DNA of 64,000 bases, taken from IMG/VR virus record IMGVR_UViG_3300048686_000449, positions 1 through 64,000 of that record; one strand, 5' to 3'. Made by a program: the position numbers and the translations under genes. Shown here in pieces: positions 45,964-55,632 of the stretch; the stretch's first letter is position 1; every line of letters begins with the position of its first letter. Source of the stretch: a virus. The notes beneath the pieces were generated by a model that ran no database searches, was not told the origin of the DNA, and was given only the letters and a program-made list of their open reading frames with translations.

Positions 45964-47256
45964 TTATGTGAGTGTATTCCAAGAAATAATCGCGCCAACA
46001 TCTGCGCCATTTGTATCAGATTGTACAACGACTGTGATAATATCACTCGTATTATTTAATGATGCACCTAATGTCGAGCTGAAATCTTCAAGCGATCCAA
46101 TACTAATAGACCCACCCTTCAATGCGGTACTGAAATATCCTCCATCCAGTTCTATTCCCCCCGTAATCGTATTTGCCATGAGATCATATTGCACCGTATT
46201 AGCAGAATGTGTCGTCCATGAAGTGTTCGCAAGAGTGCCATTTTTAATAATTCTATACTTATAGAATGCACTCGTATTATTGCTGCCCACTAATTCAATA
46301 TTAATTGGGTTTACCACACTCTCTTCGCGACCAGGGGCCAGACGAATGGATGTAATCGGATACCAAGTACCCGCTGTTTGCAAATCTTTTAATTGATTGA
46401 TGTGTTGACCCGCATGGTGTGGTTCTGAACGACCTTGATATCCACCCTCAGAGATTACAGTGGAACAGATTTGTTTCATGAAGGCATTAGATGAAGCTGT
46501 CCCTGTATTAAAAACTTCATATCGTAATGGCAAACAGGCAGTGGTTATATATGCGCCCGTCGCCAGATTATCATGATGAAATACATGCGCAACAATCGGT
46601 AAACCGTCAACCACAAACCCACACCGCACATCACCAACACCAAGCCATTCAATATCCAACCAGAAAATTTGAGTCTTCGTTACATCTAATGATGTAGAAT
46701 GATTTGAATTTACTGAATATGCAACTCCAGATCCGTCAAATCGATCAGTATTCCAATCTGTCTGAGGTACACGAGTTTCTACAATTGTTCCACTTGAATT
46801 GGAACGAAGAACAAGATTGACAGTACTATCGGCGCGTTCAAGATAGACACCATTATTCGCACCATAATATCCAACACGCATAGTTGTATTGGCTTGTTCT
46901 GGTCCCATGACAAAGGTATTCATCACAAGAAGCGATTTTCCTGGTTGATAGGCGAATCGTCGATAGGTTTGACGAATAACACTATCAGTGTTTGCAGTTG
47001 AAATCTTTAAATTTACAGACGATTCAGATTCTATAAATGTGATTGTACCCGATCCAGCAGTTGCAGTATCCCATTTTTTATTTTGTTCATATCGATGTAC
47101 TGAGTCAAATAAGGTAAAAGGTTCTGATGTGCGCAATCGACCAAAGGCATCAGTTGTCGTGCCGTTAGGGGTCAATCGACTAGACAACATCATTACTTCG
47201 TAATTCGTTTTTCCTTCGGGACGAATGAGATTTTTGTCAATACGATATTGTGCCAT
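45964..47256 (-). CDS. virion structural protein, 430 aa
   Basis: Beta-rich throughout. The start DAFGRLRTSEPFTLFDSVHR and RFAYQPGKSLLVMNTFVMGP are hallmarks of a structural protein common in T4-like cyanophages and relatives. The second half (beta-strands with Gly/Thr loops) may be a fibre or neck-decorating domain. It follows the prohead genes directly. Confidence 0.75.
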   Translation of the reverse strand: MAQYRIDKNLIRPEGKTNYEVMMLSSRLTPNGTTTDAFGRLRTSEPFTLFDSVHRYEQNKKWDTATAGSGTITFIESESSVNLKISTANTDSVIRQTYRRFAYQPGKSLLVMNTFVMGPEQANTTMRVGYYGANNGVYLERADSTVNLVLRSNSSGTIVETRVPQTDWNTDRFDGSGVAYSVNSNHSTSLDVTKTQIFWLDIEWLGVGDVRCGFVVDGLPIVAHVFHHDNLATGAYITTACLPLRYEVFNTGTASSNAFMKQICSTVISEGGYQGRSEPHHAGQHINQLKDLQTAGTWYPITSIRLAPGREESVVNPINIELVGSNNTSAFYKYRIIKNGTLANTSWTTHSANTVQYDLMANTITGGIELDGGYFSTALKGGSISIGSLEDFSSTLGASLNNTSDIITVVVQSDTNGADVGAIISWNTLT

Positions 47257-47266
47257 AATTCTCTCG

Positions 47267-47533
47267 CTATTGTAAATATTCGTAAATTGAAAGACTTAAT
47301 TTTGTTGTTCCGCGATGTAGTCGGTGATACACATTCTTGGGAATCACATATGTTTTACCAACATTCAATAGAAATGGCATATGATCTTCTATCTGTAACT
47401 TCCAATTTTTCCCTTCTTTGATCTCAATGAAACGAGTATGATGATCGCGATGCCAAATTAATTCATCATCATTAACTGATACATCAAATACACGAATCCA
47501 AGAATCTTGCGTTTTACAATCTGTATAAGTCAT
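47267..47533 (-). CDS. cupin-like small protein, 88 aa
   Basis: The start at 47533 overlaps the upstream stop. A beta-barrel with the cupin-type order WHRDHHTRFIEIKEG, IPKNVYHRLHRG (His at both motifs) suggests a metal-binding cupin. Similar small cupins occur in T4-like virion clusters. Confidence 0.6.
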   Translation of the reverse strand: MTYTDCKTQDSWIRVFDVSVNDDELIWHRDHHTRFIEIKEGKNWKLQIEDHMPFLLNVGKTYVIPKNVYHRLHRGTTKLSLSIYEYLQ

Positions 47534-48090
47534 CACCAAAAAAAATTCCCCCCTCCAGATAATCCTAATGCCTTTGCATAACGAGGAGTATTACATGCCC
47601 AATATGCAGCACTCGTTCGATCTTTCTGTGTAGAACATTTATGTCGTGCAGCGAATGACTTTCTTCGTTCAGGATTATTCATCTTTACACTTAATCCTGT
47701 GGTATCACCCCAGGTTACTTTTTTGACGCCACCATCTGGCTTGCGCACATACACATAAAACTTCTTAGGACCTCCGCGTTTTGGCTTATTTAATGGTGGG
47801 GTCGCTTCGTCTTCTTCCGCAATCATTGGACAATCCAATGGAACCATCGTTCCTTCATAGAGTTCAAATTCGCCAATATCAGTTTCTTCTAATAAGATTC
47901 GATCCAGTTCAGATAATTGAATCACACCCTCTAATTGTAATTCGCGAGCCGTCCGAAATAGTTCAAAATACTTTTCAGATCCTACGCGGAAAATATTTTC
48001 CTGAAGCGGAACTTGATTAGTGAGATGCCAATCAAGTGCTTCCGCAATAGTTTGATCGGGTGCTGTATAATAGAATTTAAAAGATTTCAT
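47533..48090 (-). CDS. conserved T4-like phage protein, 185 aa
   Basis: The N-terminal half is variable and acidic; the C-terminal half GPKKFYVYVRKPDGGVKKV, WGDTTGLSVKMNNPERRKSF and AARHKCSTQKDRTSAAYWAC is very well conserved in T4-like phages. It ends in an aromatic GNFFW. It is probably a virion protein. Confidence 0.7.
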   Translation of the reverse strand: MKSFKFYYTAPDQTIAEALDWHLTNQVPLQENIFRVGSEKYFELFRTARELQLEGVIQLSELDRILLEETDIGEFELYEGTMVPLDCPMIAEEDEATPPLNKPKRGGPKKFYVYVRKPDGGVKKVTWGDTTGLSVKMNNPERRKSFAARHKCSTQKDRTSAAYWACNTPRYAKALGLSGGGNFFW

Positions 48091-49940
48091 GATTTCTTTA
48101 TTAAAAACGTTTTACTTTTGACTGGAGCTCCCGCTCGTCCACCCATTTTCATATTCCATTCATCCTTATCAGGACCCCATTGTTGTGGTGTCGTTTCATC
48201 ATACCCATAGGTGGTTTCTTGCATTTTCTTTTTCACTTGTGCAAATGACAATTTCTGTTTAGGCGACTGTTCTAAGGTTTTCAATTTCGTATAGTAATCG
48301 GGACGTTCTTTCAAATGATCTAATGCAATCTTGAGTGCAATATCCTGATCTTTCGTGTGTTCCATTTCTACTTCAATGCCCATTTCTAACTGCGCCATAA
48401 TAGACTTGTGGGAGACTCCATGTTTTTTCGCTAACTGGTCAATCATGGTTTCGCTTTGCTCCTCGATTATCTGCGATTCTTTGATACTGCGTTTTGGATA
48501 GGAATCTACGGGTATCAAACGATTTTCGTGAAGATGATGTGTGATCAGACCGTGTGTGCCATACCGTCCAAATCCATAATATCGCAATCCTAGTTCAGCA
48601 ATTTCATCAGAGAGATCTGGTCTTGGATGATCGGGAAGTGCAGGACGAATTGATTCAAAAAGCTGGTATGCGATTGGATCTTGGGAGTCGCGTGTAAGAA
48701 ACTGATCAATGCGATGACGAATTTGCGTCAATTCAATGTTTTTTGATTCTGTAATCGTCAAATCAATCTGGGGATTCAACAGATCAATTGAGTTATCAAA
48801 TACAATCAAATCTTCTTCAAACAAATCTTTAAAACGATCTAAGGCTTGTTGAGATCGTTCCCATTTTTCATGACGAATTGATTCTGTCATACATCGACCA
48901 CCGCGATGCCCACGAAGTTGATTACGATGTTGAGAACTTTCATCTGTAGTACTCACAAATGTCATCGCTGTGCTATATCCGACTGACTCCAATAGTTCAG
49001 CAATATGCACAATCTTATCCGCATCCTCAGCAGATCCGTTGACAATAATTCCTTGTGACCCTTCCAAGACCAACCGCGATCTCAAATCTGAGATCATCAA
49101 TTTAGAAAGAGATTTTGTGGTTGAGTGCATCAAATGATCATAGATTTTTTCTGCACTTATTTCTGTCAATCCACATCCCTCAAAGACTCGTTTCAAAAGA
49201 AAATCTTTACCTGATCCTGGTCCGCCAACCAAAAACATGGCTTTATAGAGAGGTGGTTCAGGTGTATGAACTGATTCGGTAAGTTTCATGCTATGACGCA
49301 CATCATGATAGAGTTCTTTGGCATGTTGATCCGAGACATGTGTGGGAACACCTTTACGAAATTCTTTGAAGTTGCCCGACTTCGCATGTTCTCGCATCTT
49401 TGATGCACTCATACCTTCGGCTCCTTCAGCATCGGGGTCTCTCTTTCCCGCTGACACTACTTTGATGGACTTGAACTTGTATTCTTTTCCATTATACTTG
49501 TTCAGGAGTTGCTTATACTGATGCGTGCGATCACTTCCTGCGACAAAGACTAAATGTTGATGCCCTGCCTGGTTCAATCGTTTGGCATGATGAATCAGTG
49601 TTGGCTCGTCTTTTGATGCAGCGGTAATCTTAGTGCCAGGAAAGTATCGCTTGAGATGCTTTATTTTTTGACTTGGCGACAGTGGATTCTTTTTAGAGTC
49701 CTGAGAATGGGAGACGACGAGTTCTTTATGATGACCCTCACCCACCTCATGGATCTTATCGACGAGTTTAGCGTGTCCAGTCGTTGGGGGATTCAGCCGC
49801 CCAAATGCCAGAACCGCTGTTGATTCTTTACCTTCAGAATACAGTTTCGGAAAAACTTCGGTGTAGGGCTGCGGAACTACTGAACTGGTGGCAGTGTTCG
49901 CTTTAGGGGAAAATATAGGTTTAGTGCTAAATTTTGACAT
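48087..49940 (-). CDS. NMNAT-like nucleotidyltransferase fused to P-loop kinase and DUF5661 domain
   Basis: 617 residues. The N-terminal domain (about 40-215) opens with AFGRLNPPTTGHAKLVDKI, the HxGH-type nucleotidyltransferase signature (here TTGH). A P-loop ATPase follows (about 230-390) with GGPGSGKDFLLKRV. The C-terminal part (about 510-580) is a DUF5661-like helical domain (MGIEVEMEHTKDQDIALKIA). Such multi-domain proteins occur in T4-like phages; NAD synthesis or virion-related nucleotidylation are possible roles. The first domain lies under a late-type motif. Confidence 0.75.
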   Translation of the reverse strand: MSKFSTKPIFSPKANTATSSVVPQPYTEVFPKLYSEGKESTAVLAFGRLNPPTTGHAKLVDKIHEVGEGHHKELVVSHSQDSKKNPLSPSQKIKHLKRYFPGTKITAASKDEPTLIHHAKRLNQAGHQHLVFVAGSDRTHQYKQLLNKYNGKEYKFKSIKVVSAGKRDPDAEGAEGMSASKMREHAKSGNFKEFRKGVPTHVSDQHAKELYHDVRHSMKLTESVHTPEPPLYKAMFLVGGPGSGKDFLLKRVFEGCGLTEISAEKIYDHLMHSTTKSLSKLMISDLRSRLVLEGSQGIIVNGSAEDADKIVHIAELLESVGYSTAMTFVSTTDESSQHRNQLRGHRGGRCMTESIRHEKWERSQQALDRFKDLFEEDLIVFDNSIDLLNPQIDLTITESKNIELTQIRHRIDQFLTRDSQDPIAYQLFESIRPALPDHPRPDLSDEIAELGLRYYGFGRYGTHGLITHHLHENRLIPVDSYPKRSIKESQIIEEQSETMIDQLAKKHGVSHKSIMAQLEMGIEVEMEHTKDQDIALKIALDHLKERPDYYTKLKTLEQSPKQKLSFAQVKKKMQETTYGYDETTPQQWGPDKDEWNMKMGGRAGAPVKSKTFLIKKS

Positions 49941-49971
49941 TTTTCGCCTCTACAGCAAATAGTCTCTACTA

Positions 49972-50946
49972 CTATTTAGTCTTTTTGAGAGTTGCCACCG
50001 CTAAAATATCATCAACAGTATTCCCTATCAAATGGGTGGAGTGAAGGCGGCGAGATCCTGCCACCAGTTGTTCACAATTCACGGTGTAAGTCTTTAGAAT
50101 CTCCTTTAATTGAGATTCGGACTCATAGACTGTTCCGAACTGTTTCAATAATCGCGCTCCCGCAATATTACGAGCAATCCAAGGAGTCTGATTTAGCATA
50201 CACTCTAATAGAACCAATCCAAAACCTTCTTCGCTTGAGTTCATAATATAGACATCCGCATCGGCAATAGCATTCGCTACATCGCTCTCCCTTTCTAACA
50301 TCAACGGAAGCACACGAGATGAGGCGGTTGGCATCAGATCCATTGAATTGTCATATCCAGTCGTGACCAGAATCGCATTTTCAAGATTCGCTTGTTCAAA
50401 GGTCTGAGCTAATTCCCGCATCCGTTTATTGGGCCAATACCCACCACAGGACAAAAAGAGTCGTGTTGTATTTGGAATTCCGTATTTCTCGCGAAAAAGT
50501 CCACGGGTTCCTGTACGTCGATTCGGATCAATTCCATGACGCACGACATAAGCGCGATCCCCAGCCTTATACTTAGAGACATGATCCCAATCTTCAATCG
50601 TTGAACATCCAATCGCTGCAGCATAATTCATGGCCAACTGACACACAGGACTATCAGAGGGTTTAATAATCAGATATAACACCGGCGAGGTCAGACGAGG
50701 AATGGCTGACAATACAGCGTTTTGAACATGAACATCTCCACCATGGACCACGATCAAATCAAATGACTCATTAAAGATAATTCCATCTGAGGTGACTCGA
50801 ACGCCATTTAAATCCCCATCGTGTTTCCCCGTAAAGACTGTGACCTCATGACCTCGACGTTGACATTCTTCAGCCATCCATTGGACATAATATTCAGATC
50901 CCCCAGGGAATGGAGCATAACGATGAACCACAAAGCAGAGTTTCAT
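49972..50946 (-). CDS. GT4-type glycosyltransferase
   Basis: 324 residues in a GT-B fold. It opens FVVHRYAPFPGGSEYYVQWM and has the donor-site block SEEGFGLVLLECML near the C-terminus, with the catalytic EX7E glutamates (E in SSEEGF, E in LLECM), as in GT4 enzymes. It heads the glycan cluster 49972-55460. Confidence 0.85.
   Translation of the reverse strand: MKLCFVVHRYAPFPGGSEYYVQWMAEECQRRGHEVTVFTGKHDGDLNGVRVTSDGIIFNESFDLIVVHGGDVHVQNAVLSAIPRLTSPVLYLIIKPSDSPVCQLAMNYAAAIGCSTIEDWDHVSKYKAGDRAYVVRHGIDPNRRTGTRGLFREKYGIPNTTRLFLSCGGYWPNKRMRELAQTFEQANLENAILVTTGYDNSMDLMPTASSRVLPLMLERESDVANAIADADVYIMNSSEEGFGLVLLECMLNQTPWIARNIAGARLLKQFGTVYESESQLKEILKTYTVNCEQLVAGSRRLHSTHLIGNTVDDILAVATLKKTK
49974..49981 (-). 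promoter_or_regulatory. putative late promoter (ACTAAATA)
   Basis: ACTAAATAG spans the Thr-Lys-stop codons of the GT4 gene and lies 33 bp before the NMNAT-fusion gene. Confidence 0.45.
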
Positions 50947-51095
50947 TTGGATTCCCCTATCTTTTCGTCAATCAGTTCCCAGATCAATTCTCGCAAGTCT
51001 TTGAGTCCATCTTGACTAATGGGCGATCCAAAACGAACGGAGGAATCAAGAGACTGATGCCACTGTCGCAGTTGTTTGAGTTGAACGTCGGTCAT
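50943..51095 (-). CDS. small helical protein in glycan cluster, 50 aa
   Basis: ATG 51095 overlaps the methyltransferase stop; the end overlaps the GT4 start (ATGA). Two helices (TDVQLKQLRQWHQSL; LKDLRELIWELIDEKIG). Function unknown; coupling suggests it belongs to the cluster. Confidence 0.55.
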   Translation of the reverse strand: MTDVQLKQLRQWHQSLDSSVRFGSPISQDGLKDLRELIWELIDEKIGESK

Positions 51096-51799
51096 ACTTT
51101 TTCCGTTCTCAACCAGAGCCATTGTGGATGCTCATCTTTACATGGTTCCGTCAGCACAATATCCGTATGGTGAAATCCAGCCGTTTCGACATCCTGCGTC
51201 AAGACAGACAAATCTTCGACTCGCACATCCTTATTCACAAATTCATCATCGTGCGCAAACGTCTCAGCAAAATAATCAACCGAACGAGGATGTCCAGGTC
51301 CATATCCAGTTTGAAAACAGAAATACCCACCTGGCTTCAGCACGCGATTGACTTCTTTATAAAGATTGAGTCGAACTGCGCGTGATGTAATGTGTTGATG
51401 AGAAATCACCATAAACACAATATCATAACTGGCATTCCCAATCATCGGAAGCGACTTGCCATCCATGGCCCATAGATTCGGAATCGGCACTCCTGCGTCT
51501 GTTAGATTGATTCGTGCTTTGATCAAGGTATCAGGAGCGATATCGACGCCATCAATCCGCGCAAACCAGTCACGAAAGAGAATCATATTGCGTCCAGGAC
51601 CACACCCGATTTCCAAGACCACTTTATCTTTCGTATTCTGAATTCCACGAAACAGATGAGTCTTATAATAGGGGAAACTATTATGGAAATCATACCAACC
51701 GACAACAGGATTCTTATTCTGTAGGGACCAGGTTTGAGAAATCCCATTCCAGAAATCTGATTGTCGTTTCAGAAACGATCCTTCACTCATCTTAGACAT
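51092..51799 (-). CDS. SAM-dependent methyltransferase
   Basis: 235 residues, class I fold. Motif I is VVLEIGCGPGRN; the acidic ribose-binding Asp is in DGVDIAPDTL; a motif IV-like block SYDIVFMVISHQHI is followed by the FKQTG-like LKPGGYFCFQTGYGPG. In this cluster it probably methylates a sugar or sugar-linked group. The start at 51799 follows GGGGGG. Confidence 0.8.
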   Translation of the reverse strand: MSKMSEGSFLKRQSDFWNGISQTWSLQNKNPVVGWYDFHNSFPYYKTHLFRGIQNTKDKVVLEIGCGPGRNMILFRDWFARIDGVDIAPDTLIKARINLTDAGVPIPNLWAMDGKSLPMIGNASYDIVFMVISHQHITSRAVRLNLYKEVNRVLKPGGYFCFQTGYGPGHPRSVDYFAETFAHDDEFVNKDVRVEDLSVLTQDVETAGFHHTDIVLTEPCKDEHPQWLWLRTEKV

Positions 51800-52598
51800 A
51801 AAGCCCCCCATTCAAATATTTCGTTGTAAACCACGGATACCAATCGATCTCAGGAATCTGCGATGGAGTGGTGTATTGAATCATACTCCCAATCCCATTG
51901 ATGCCATTTCCTGGCGCATCCCATTTCGCTTTGAAATGCGATTGTGATTGGTGTAGAGCAGTGTTTCTTCGATTCAATTTTCCTTCTGTTTCTTCGTGCT
52001 GATTCACATAGGTAGAATCAACAGCCTTGGCGTGAATATCAGTCGGAATAATTCTTCCCACGCCAATATCATTATGCGTAAATCCCCAGTCGTGACTGTC
52101 TGTCACTGAGAGACGATCACGATCATAACTGATCCAGATACGTTTGAGGAAATCCGCATCCCCACAATAACATCCCAAATAGCGTTCATCAAACCATCCT
52201 GCCTTTTGTAACACAGATTTGGTCAGATAAAAGAACTGATCTCCCGCAGGACCCCAAATCAGATCATACTTGGGCATATTCTCTTCGAGCAACGCACGAA
52301 ATGCTGCAGGATTCGTGATGCAAGTATCATCCTGAATACAAATTATTCGTTCTTCCGTTTTGAATGCTTTGAGAAAGATGTTATTCCAAGATCGCGCACA
52401 ATACGAATTCGATTCTGGATCTGACAATGTATTATAGATGATATGGAGTCGTTCTTGTTTCAATAACTCGTGATTCTCTTCAGTCAATTCAATGACTGGA
52501 TGATTAGAAAAAATATGAACATCAGCCCAATCCTTGAACGCATTGATCTGCCGGTTGAGAGCTTGAGGACGATTGAATGTCAAAATCCAAACTTGCAT
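51792..52598 (-). CDS. GT2-type glycosyltransferase
   Basis: 268 residues. It starts VWILTFNRPQALNRQINAF; the metal/nucleotide-sugar site is IQDDTCI (residues 90-100), an acceptor-proximal GDADFLKRIW follows. It lacks a strong DxD, so donor identity is unclear. It shares the cluster with other transferases. Confidence 0.7.
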   Translation of the reverse strand: MQVWILTFNRPQALNRQINAFKDWADVHIFSNHPVIELTEENHELLKQERLHIIYNTLSDPESNSYCARSWNNIFLKAFKTEERIICIQDDTCITNPAAFRALLEENMPKYDLIWGPAGDQFFYLTKSVLQKAGWFDERYLGCYCGDADFLKRIWISYDRDRLSVTDSHDWGFTHNDIGVGRIIPTDIHAKAVDSTYVNQHEETEGKLNRRNTALHQSQSHFKAKWDAPGNGINGIGSMIQYTTPSQIPEIDWYPWFTTKYLNGGLYV

Positions 52599-52610
52599 TC
52601 TTTACTCCCA

Positions 52611-53984
52611 TCACTTATGATGTTGAAGAAACACTTGTAAATCTTCAGGTACACCGAGTCCCCACATTTCTTCAACAGACTTGACACGAATCCGTTTTCC
52701 ATCCTCAATCGCTTGGTTGAACACGGGGCACACATAAAATTCATTATTGAATCGAATATTTCGTTCAATCATCTGTTCGGCATACTTGACATAATCCGAA
52801 CCTTTACGCCAATAGTAGATACCTACCGTTGCAATATTGGAGATCGGTTTCTTTTCTGCAACCTCTTTCACAAATCCGTGTTCATCCAACGCCGCATAGG
52901 ACCATTTAGGATGGGTCGCGGTAAAGGTCAGAATGCCACCATCAATCCCATCAGCGGTAAACGCATAGAGACATTCATTAGAGTTCCATTTCACAAATTG
53001 ATCGGAGTTCGCAATCACCAAGGGATTGTCATTGTTGATAAACTCTTTTGCTAAAAGAGTGGTACACGCAGCACCCTGCGTGACGCCATCGACTTGCACA
53101 ATCGTCACATTATCGGACAACAGATTCAACAAATACTTGAGATTATACTTTTCATAATGTTCTTTCTGAACCAGAAAGATATAATTGGCTTCAATGTTCA
53201 GGTTTTCGACTACCACCTGAATCATCGGCTTGCCGTTCACTTCAATGAGTGGCTTAGGAAACGTATATCCTGCTGCCGCAAATCGTGATCCAGCCCCAGC
53301 CATCGGAATCAACACATTCATCTTTTTGTCGCGCCACGGAATCGACTGCGACCGATCTTGGTGTTCAAACTGATCCATCCATGCCATAAAACGATCCTCC
53401 TTCAAATCAGCAACATTTTCTACAGGATACAGATGCGCACCAGAATCCAATGCGCCTTGACGACCAATATGACTATCTTCAATAATGACTGTATGTTTAG
53501 GCAACACTTTCATCGCCGTCATACATTGCCAATACATTTCTGGAAAAGGTTTCGGGTGACCCACATCCTCATTGCTCACAATATGATTTACATAAGGCAG
53601 CAAGCCAATCGCATTGAGTGCAGTCTTGATGGTCTCCCGAATCGCATTACTGGCGACTGCGATTTTCCATCCACGCTTCTGTAACGCAATCGCAATATTG
53701 ATCGCAGTCACATTCATCTGAAGATTGGATAATAATTTGACGGTGTACTCTTGTTTCAATTTCCAAATCACATCAAACAGAGTGCGAGGCAACCCTCTGG
53801 TCTCTGCTAATTTTTCCAGCTTCTTCGTGGTGGGTAATCCATCAAACACACTCAGGTGATCTTCACGACTAATCACATAGGATTCATCGAATGCCGCGAG
53901 TGCGTGATTCAGAGCTTCAAAATGTGCGTCACGTGAATCAATCAAGACTCCATCCAAATCAAAAATCAACAGTTTAGTGAGCAT
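52611..53984 (-). CDS. HAD phosphatase fused to sugar nucleotidyltransferase
   Basis: 457 residues. The N-terminal HAD domain (about 1-205) has motif I FDLDGVLIDS, motif II ASNAIR, the Lys in HPKP and motif IV IEDSHIGRQGA, as in beta-phosphoglucomutase-like phosphatases. The C-terminal domain (about 220-457) opens LIPMAGAGSRFAAAG and TFPKPLIEVNGKPMIQ, the nucleotidyltransferase signature with the phosphate-binding loop. Together they can dephosphorylate a sugar phosphate and make an NDP-sugar for the nearby transferases. Fusion of these two enzymes is unusual. Confidence 0.85.
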   Translation of the reverse strand: MLTKLLIFDLDGVLIDSRDAHFEALNHALAAFDESYVISREDHLSVFDGLPTTKKLEKLAETRGLPRTLFDVIWKLKQEYTVKLLSNLQMNVTAINIAIALQKRGWKIAVASNAIRETIKTALNAIGLLPYVNHIVSNEDVGHPKPFPEMYWQCMTAMKVLPKHTVIIEDSHIGRQGALDSGAHLYPVENVADLKEDRFMAWMDQFEHQDRSQSIPWRDKKMNVLIPMAGAGSRFAAAGYTFPKPLIEVNGKPMIQVVVENLNIEANYIFLVQKEHYEKYNLKYLLNLLSDNVTIVQVDGVTQGAACTTLLAKEFINNDNPLVIANSDQFVKWNSNECLYAFTADGIDGGILTFTATHPKWSYAALDEHGFVKEVAEKKPISNIATVGIYYWRKGSDYVKYAEQMIERNIRFNNEFYVCPVFNQAIEDGKRIRVKSVEEMWGLGVPEDLQVFLQHHK

Positions 53985-54597
53985 CGCGATGTACCTTATT
54001 ATGACGCACAATAGCGTTTCCGTTACAGACCAATTTACAAGTTTTTCTCACACGAAGAGACCACTCAATATCTTCTGCTGATCCCCACATCATCTGTTCA
54101 TTCAGTGGATATTGAATCGCAATTTTCTTTTTTAGAAGATAGTATCCCCCTGAGATGTACATATACTGCGTCAGTTCCCATTCATTATAATCAATCGGTG
54201 TATAACGAGGGATGGTCGGATGATCCCACATGACCCAATCGGTGAAGTGGCGTTTTCCCGTAATCAACAGCTGCTGATTGGAACAAATATCCCAGTCCTC
54301 ACCAAAAGTTAAAAATTGATCATACCAGTTCCGATCAAAGACATAATAATCATGCATCAAGACAATATTGTCATACTCAGCTTGTTGACAAAGAATATTT
54401 TTCTTTCGAGTAATCCAACCAGGGCGAACAGATTCATCAAATCCAAGACACCGCACCCGTCCATTTTTTCCATCTCGACCAGGACCAATAATCAAGACTT
54501 CATAATGAGGGATGTGTAAATTGCGAATGGAGTTGACGATTTCATCCAGTCGCCCTTCATTAGAATAATCAGTAGTGATTGCAAAGGTAAAATTCAT
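53974..54597 (-). CDS. GT2-like glycosyltransferase, short
   Basis: 207 residues, GT-A-like. It has an opening FTFAITTDYSNEGRLDEIV, then VLMHDYYVFDRNWYDQFL in place of a canonical DxD and an acceptor-like GSAEDIEWSLRV. It overlaps both neighbours (HAD fusion by 11 bases, next gene by four). The donor is unknown. Confidence 0.6.
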   Translation of the reverse strand: MNFTFAITTDYSNEGRLDEIVNSIRNLHIPHYEVLIIGPGRDGKNGRVRCLGFDESVRPGWITRKKNILCQQAEYDNIVLMHDYYVFDRNWYDQFLTFGEDWDICSNQQLLITGKRHFTDWVMWDHPTIPRYTPIDYNEWELTQYMYISGGYYLLKKKIAIQYPLNEQMMWGSAEDIEWSLRVRKTCKLVCNGNAIVRHNKVHRDAH

Positions 54598-55460
54598 TCA
54601 GCATACTTCGCGTCAATCATCGACTTCCATTCTGGCACTCGATCATATTGATGCACAAGATAGTAGGGATCACCATGTTCAGTACAAATCAATCCATCTT
54701 TGAGAATTGGTTCGCCCTCAGTCAGGAAGGGACGAAACTCAGACACTTTATTAGGATCTTTGGTGGTACCTAACTGCGCAGCCCATGCTTCATTAGCAGC
54801 GGTGAATCGAGTGATGCTTTTATAGGCGCGAGTATTTAACAATATATTTACAGCCGCTTGATCTGCTCCTCCGCCACCAGGAACATGAAGAGGTGCGCCT
54901 AAACAGGTTAAGTAAACATTCAAAAAGAAATCCAGAAGATGAGAGAATCGACCAGAGATAGTCCCAGCATTATAAATGAGATTATTCTGAAACTGATCAT
55001 AGATTAGAGGCCCAAATGATTGATAAAGATTATTCCGACCCCATGGTTCATCTTTATAATGAATCGATTCACAAGCCACATTGATCTTCCACGGATCAAT
55101 AAGATTATCTTCAAGCCACTCTGAAGGATTGCGCTGAAAGATCACATCTTTGACATCCGTTGCGATCACATACCGATAGTCAGATTTGTTTTCCAGACGA
55201 TTAAGAAAATACCAAAGATGCAGAAAGCGTTCTCGCACGATATTGAATTCACCTGAATATACGAGATCTTTCGTTTCTGGATCTTGATTGAATGCAAGAA
55301 TCGCATAGCCACGCCGTGCAAGTTCCTGCGCCACGTCGAACTTGATATTATAACACAGCATCGCCTTGGTTCCTTTGAACCCACAGCGATCTAATGAATT
55401 GACCCAATTCTTAATTTGAGAAAAAGAATACCCTGTTACTGCACCAATCACAAGATCCAT
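54594..55460 (-). CDS. putative GT-A glycosyltransferase, 288 aa
   Basis: VIATDVKDVIFQRNPSEWLE carries the DxxD nucleotide-sugar-like site of GT-A enzymes; an acceptor-side block GGGGADQAAVNILL and two late aromatic segments follow. It closes the cluster of at least four transferases. It lies just downstream of an ACTAAATA late-type motif and is probably expressed late. Confidence 0.65.
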   Translation of the reverse strand: MDLVIGAVTGYSFSQIKNWVNSLDRCGFKGTKAMLCYNIKFDVAQELARRGYAILAFNQDPETKDLVYSGEFNIVRERFLHLWYFLNRLENKSDYRYVIATDVKDVIFQRNPSEWLEDNLIDPWKINVACESIHYKDEPWGRNNLYQSFGPLIYDQFQNNLIYNAGTISGRFSHLLDFFLNVYLTCLGAPLHVPGGGGADQAAVNILLNTRAYKSITRFTAANEAWAAQLGTTKDPNKVSEFRPFLTEGEPILKDGLICTEHGDPYYLVHQYDRVPEWKSMIDAKYAE

Positions 55461-55480
55461 AATTACCTCATTATCTACTC

Positions 55481-55618
55481 TTATTTAGTGGACTGCCCTG
55501 GAGTCTCCTCTTGATACTTTTTGACCACTTCAGACCGACCCCATTCCCCTGCTCCTGCTTTGGACACAAAATCCTGCTTGGGTTTATACTTTGCGATATA
55601 TTTCTTGAACTGAAGCAT
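55481..55618 (-). CDS. small basic protein, 45 aa
   Basis: ATG 55618 to TAA 55481. Lys/Gln-rich (MLQFKKYIAKYKPKQDF), ending in PGQSTK, whose codons overlap the late-type motif. It stands alone between the GIY-YIG cassette and the glycan cluster. Confidence 0.5.
   Translation of the reverse strand: MLQFKKYIAKYKPKQDFVSKAGAGEWGRSEVVKKYQEETPGQSTK
55482..55489 (-). promoter_or_regulatory. putative late promoter (ACTAAATA) of glycan cluster
   Basis: ACTAAATAA spans the Thr-Lys-stop codons of the 45-aa gene, 21 bp before the first glycan-cluster gene. Confidence 0.5.
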
Positions 55619-55632
55619 AAAAACTCAAATAT

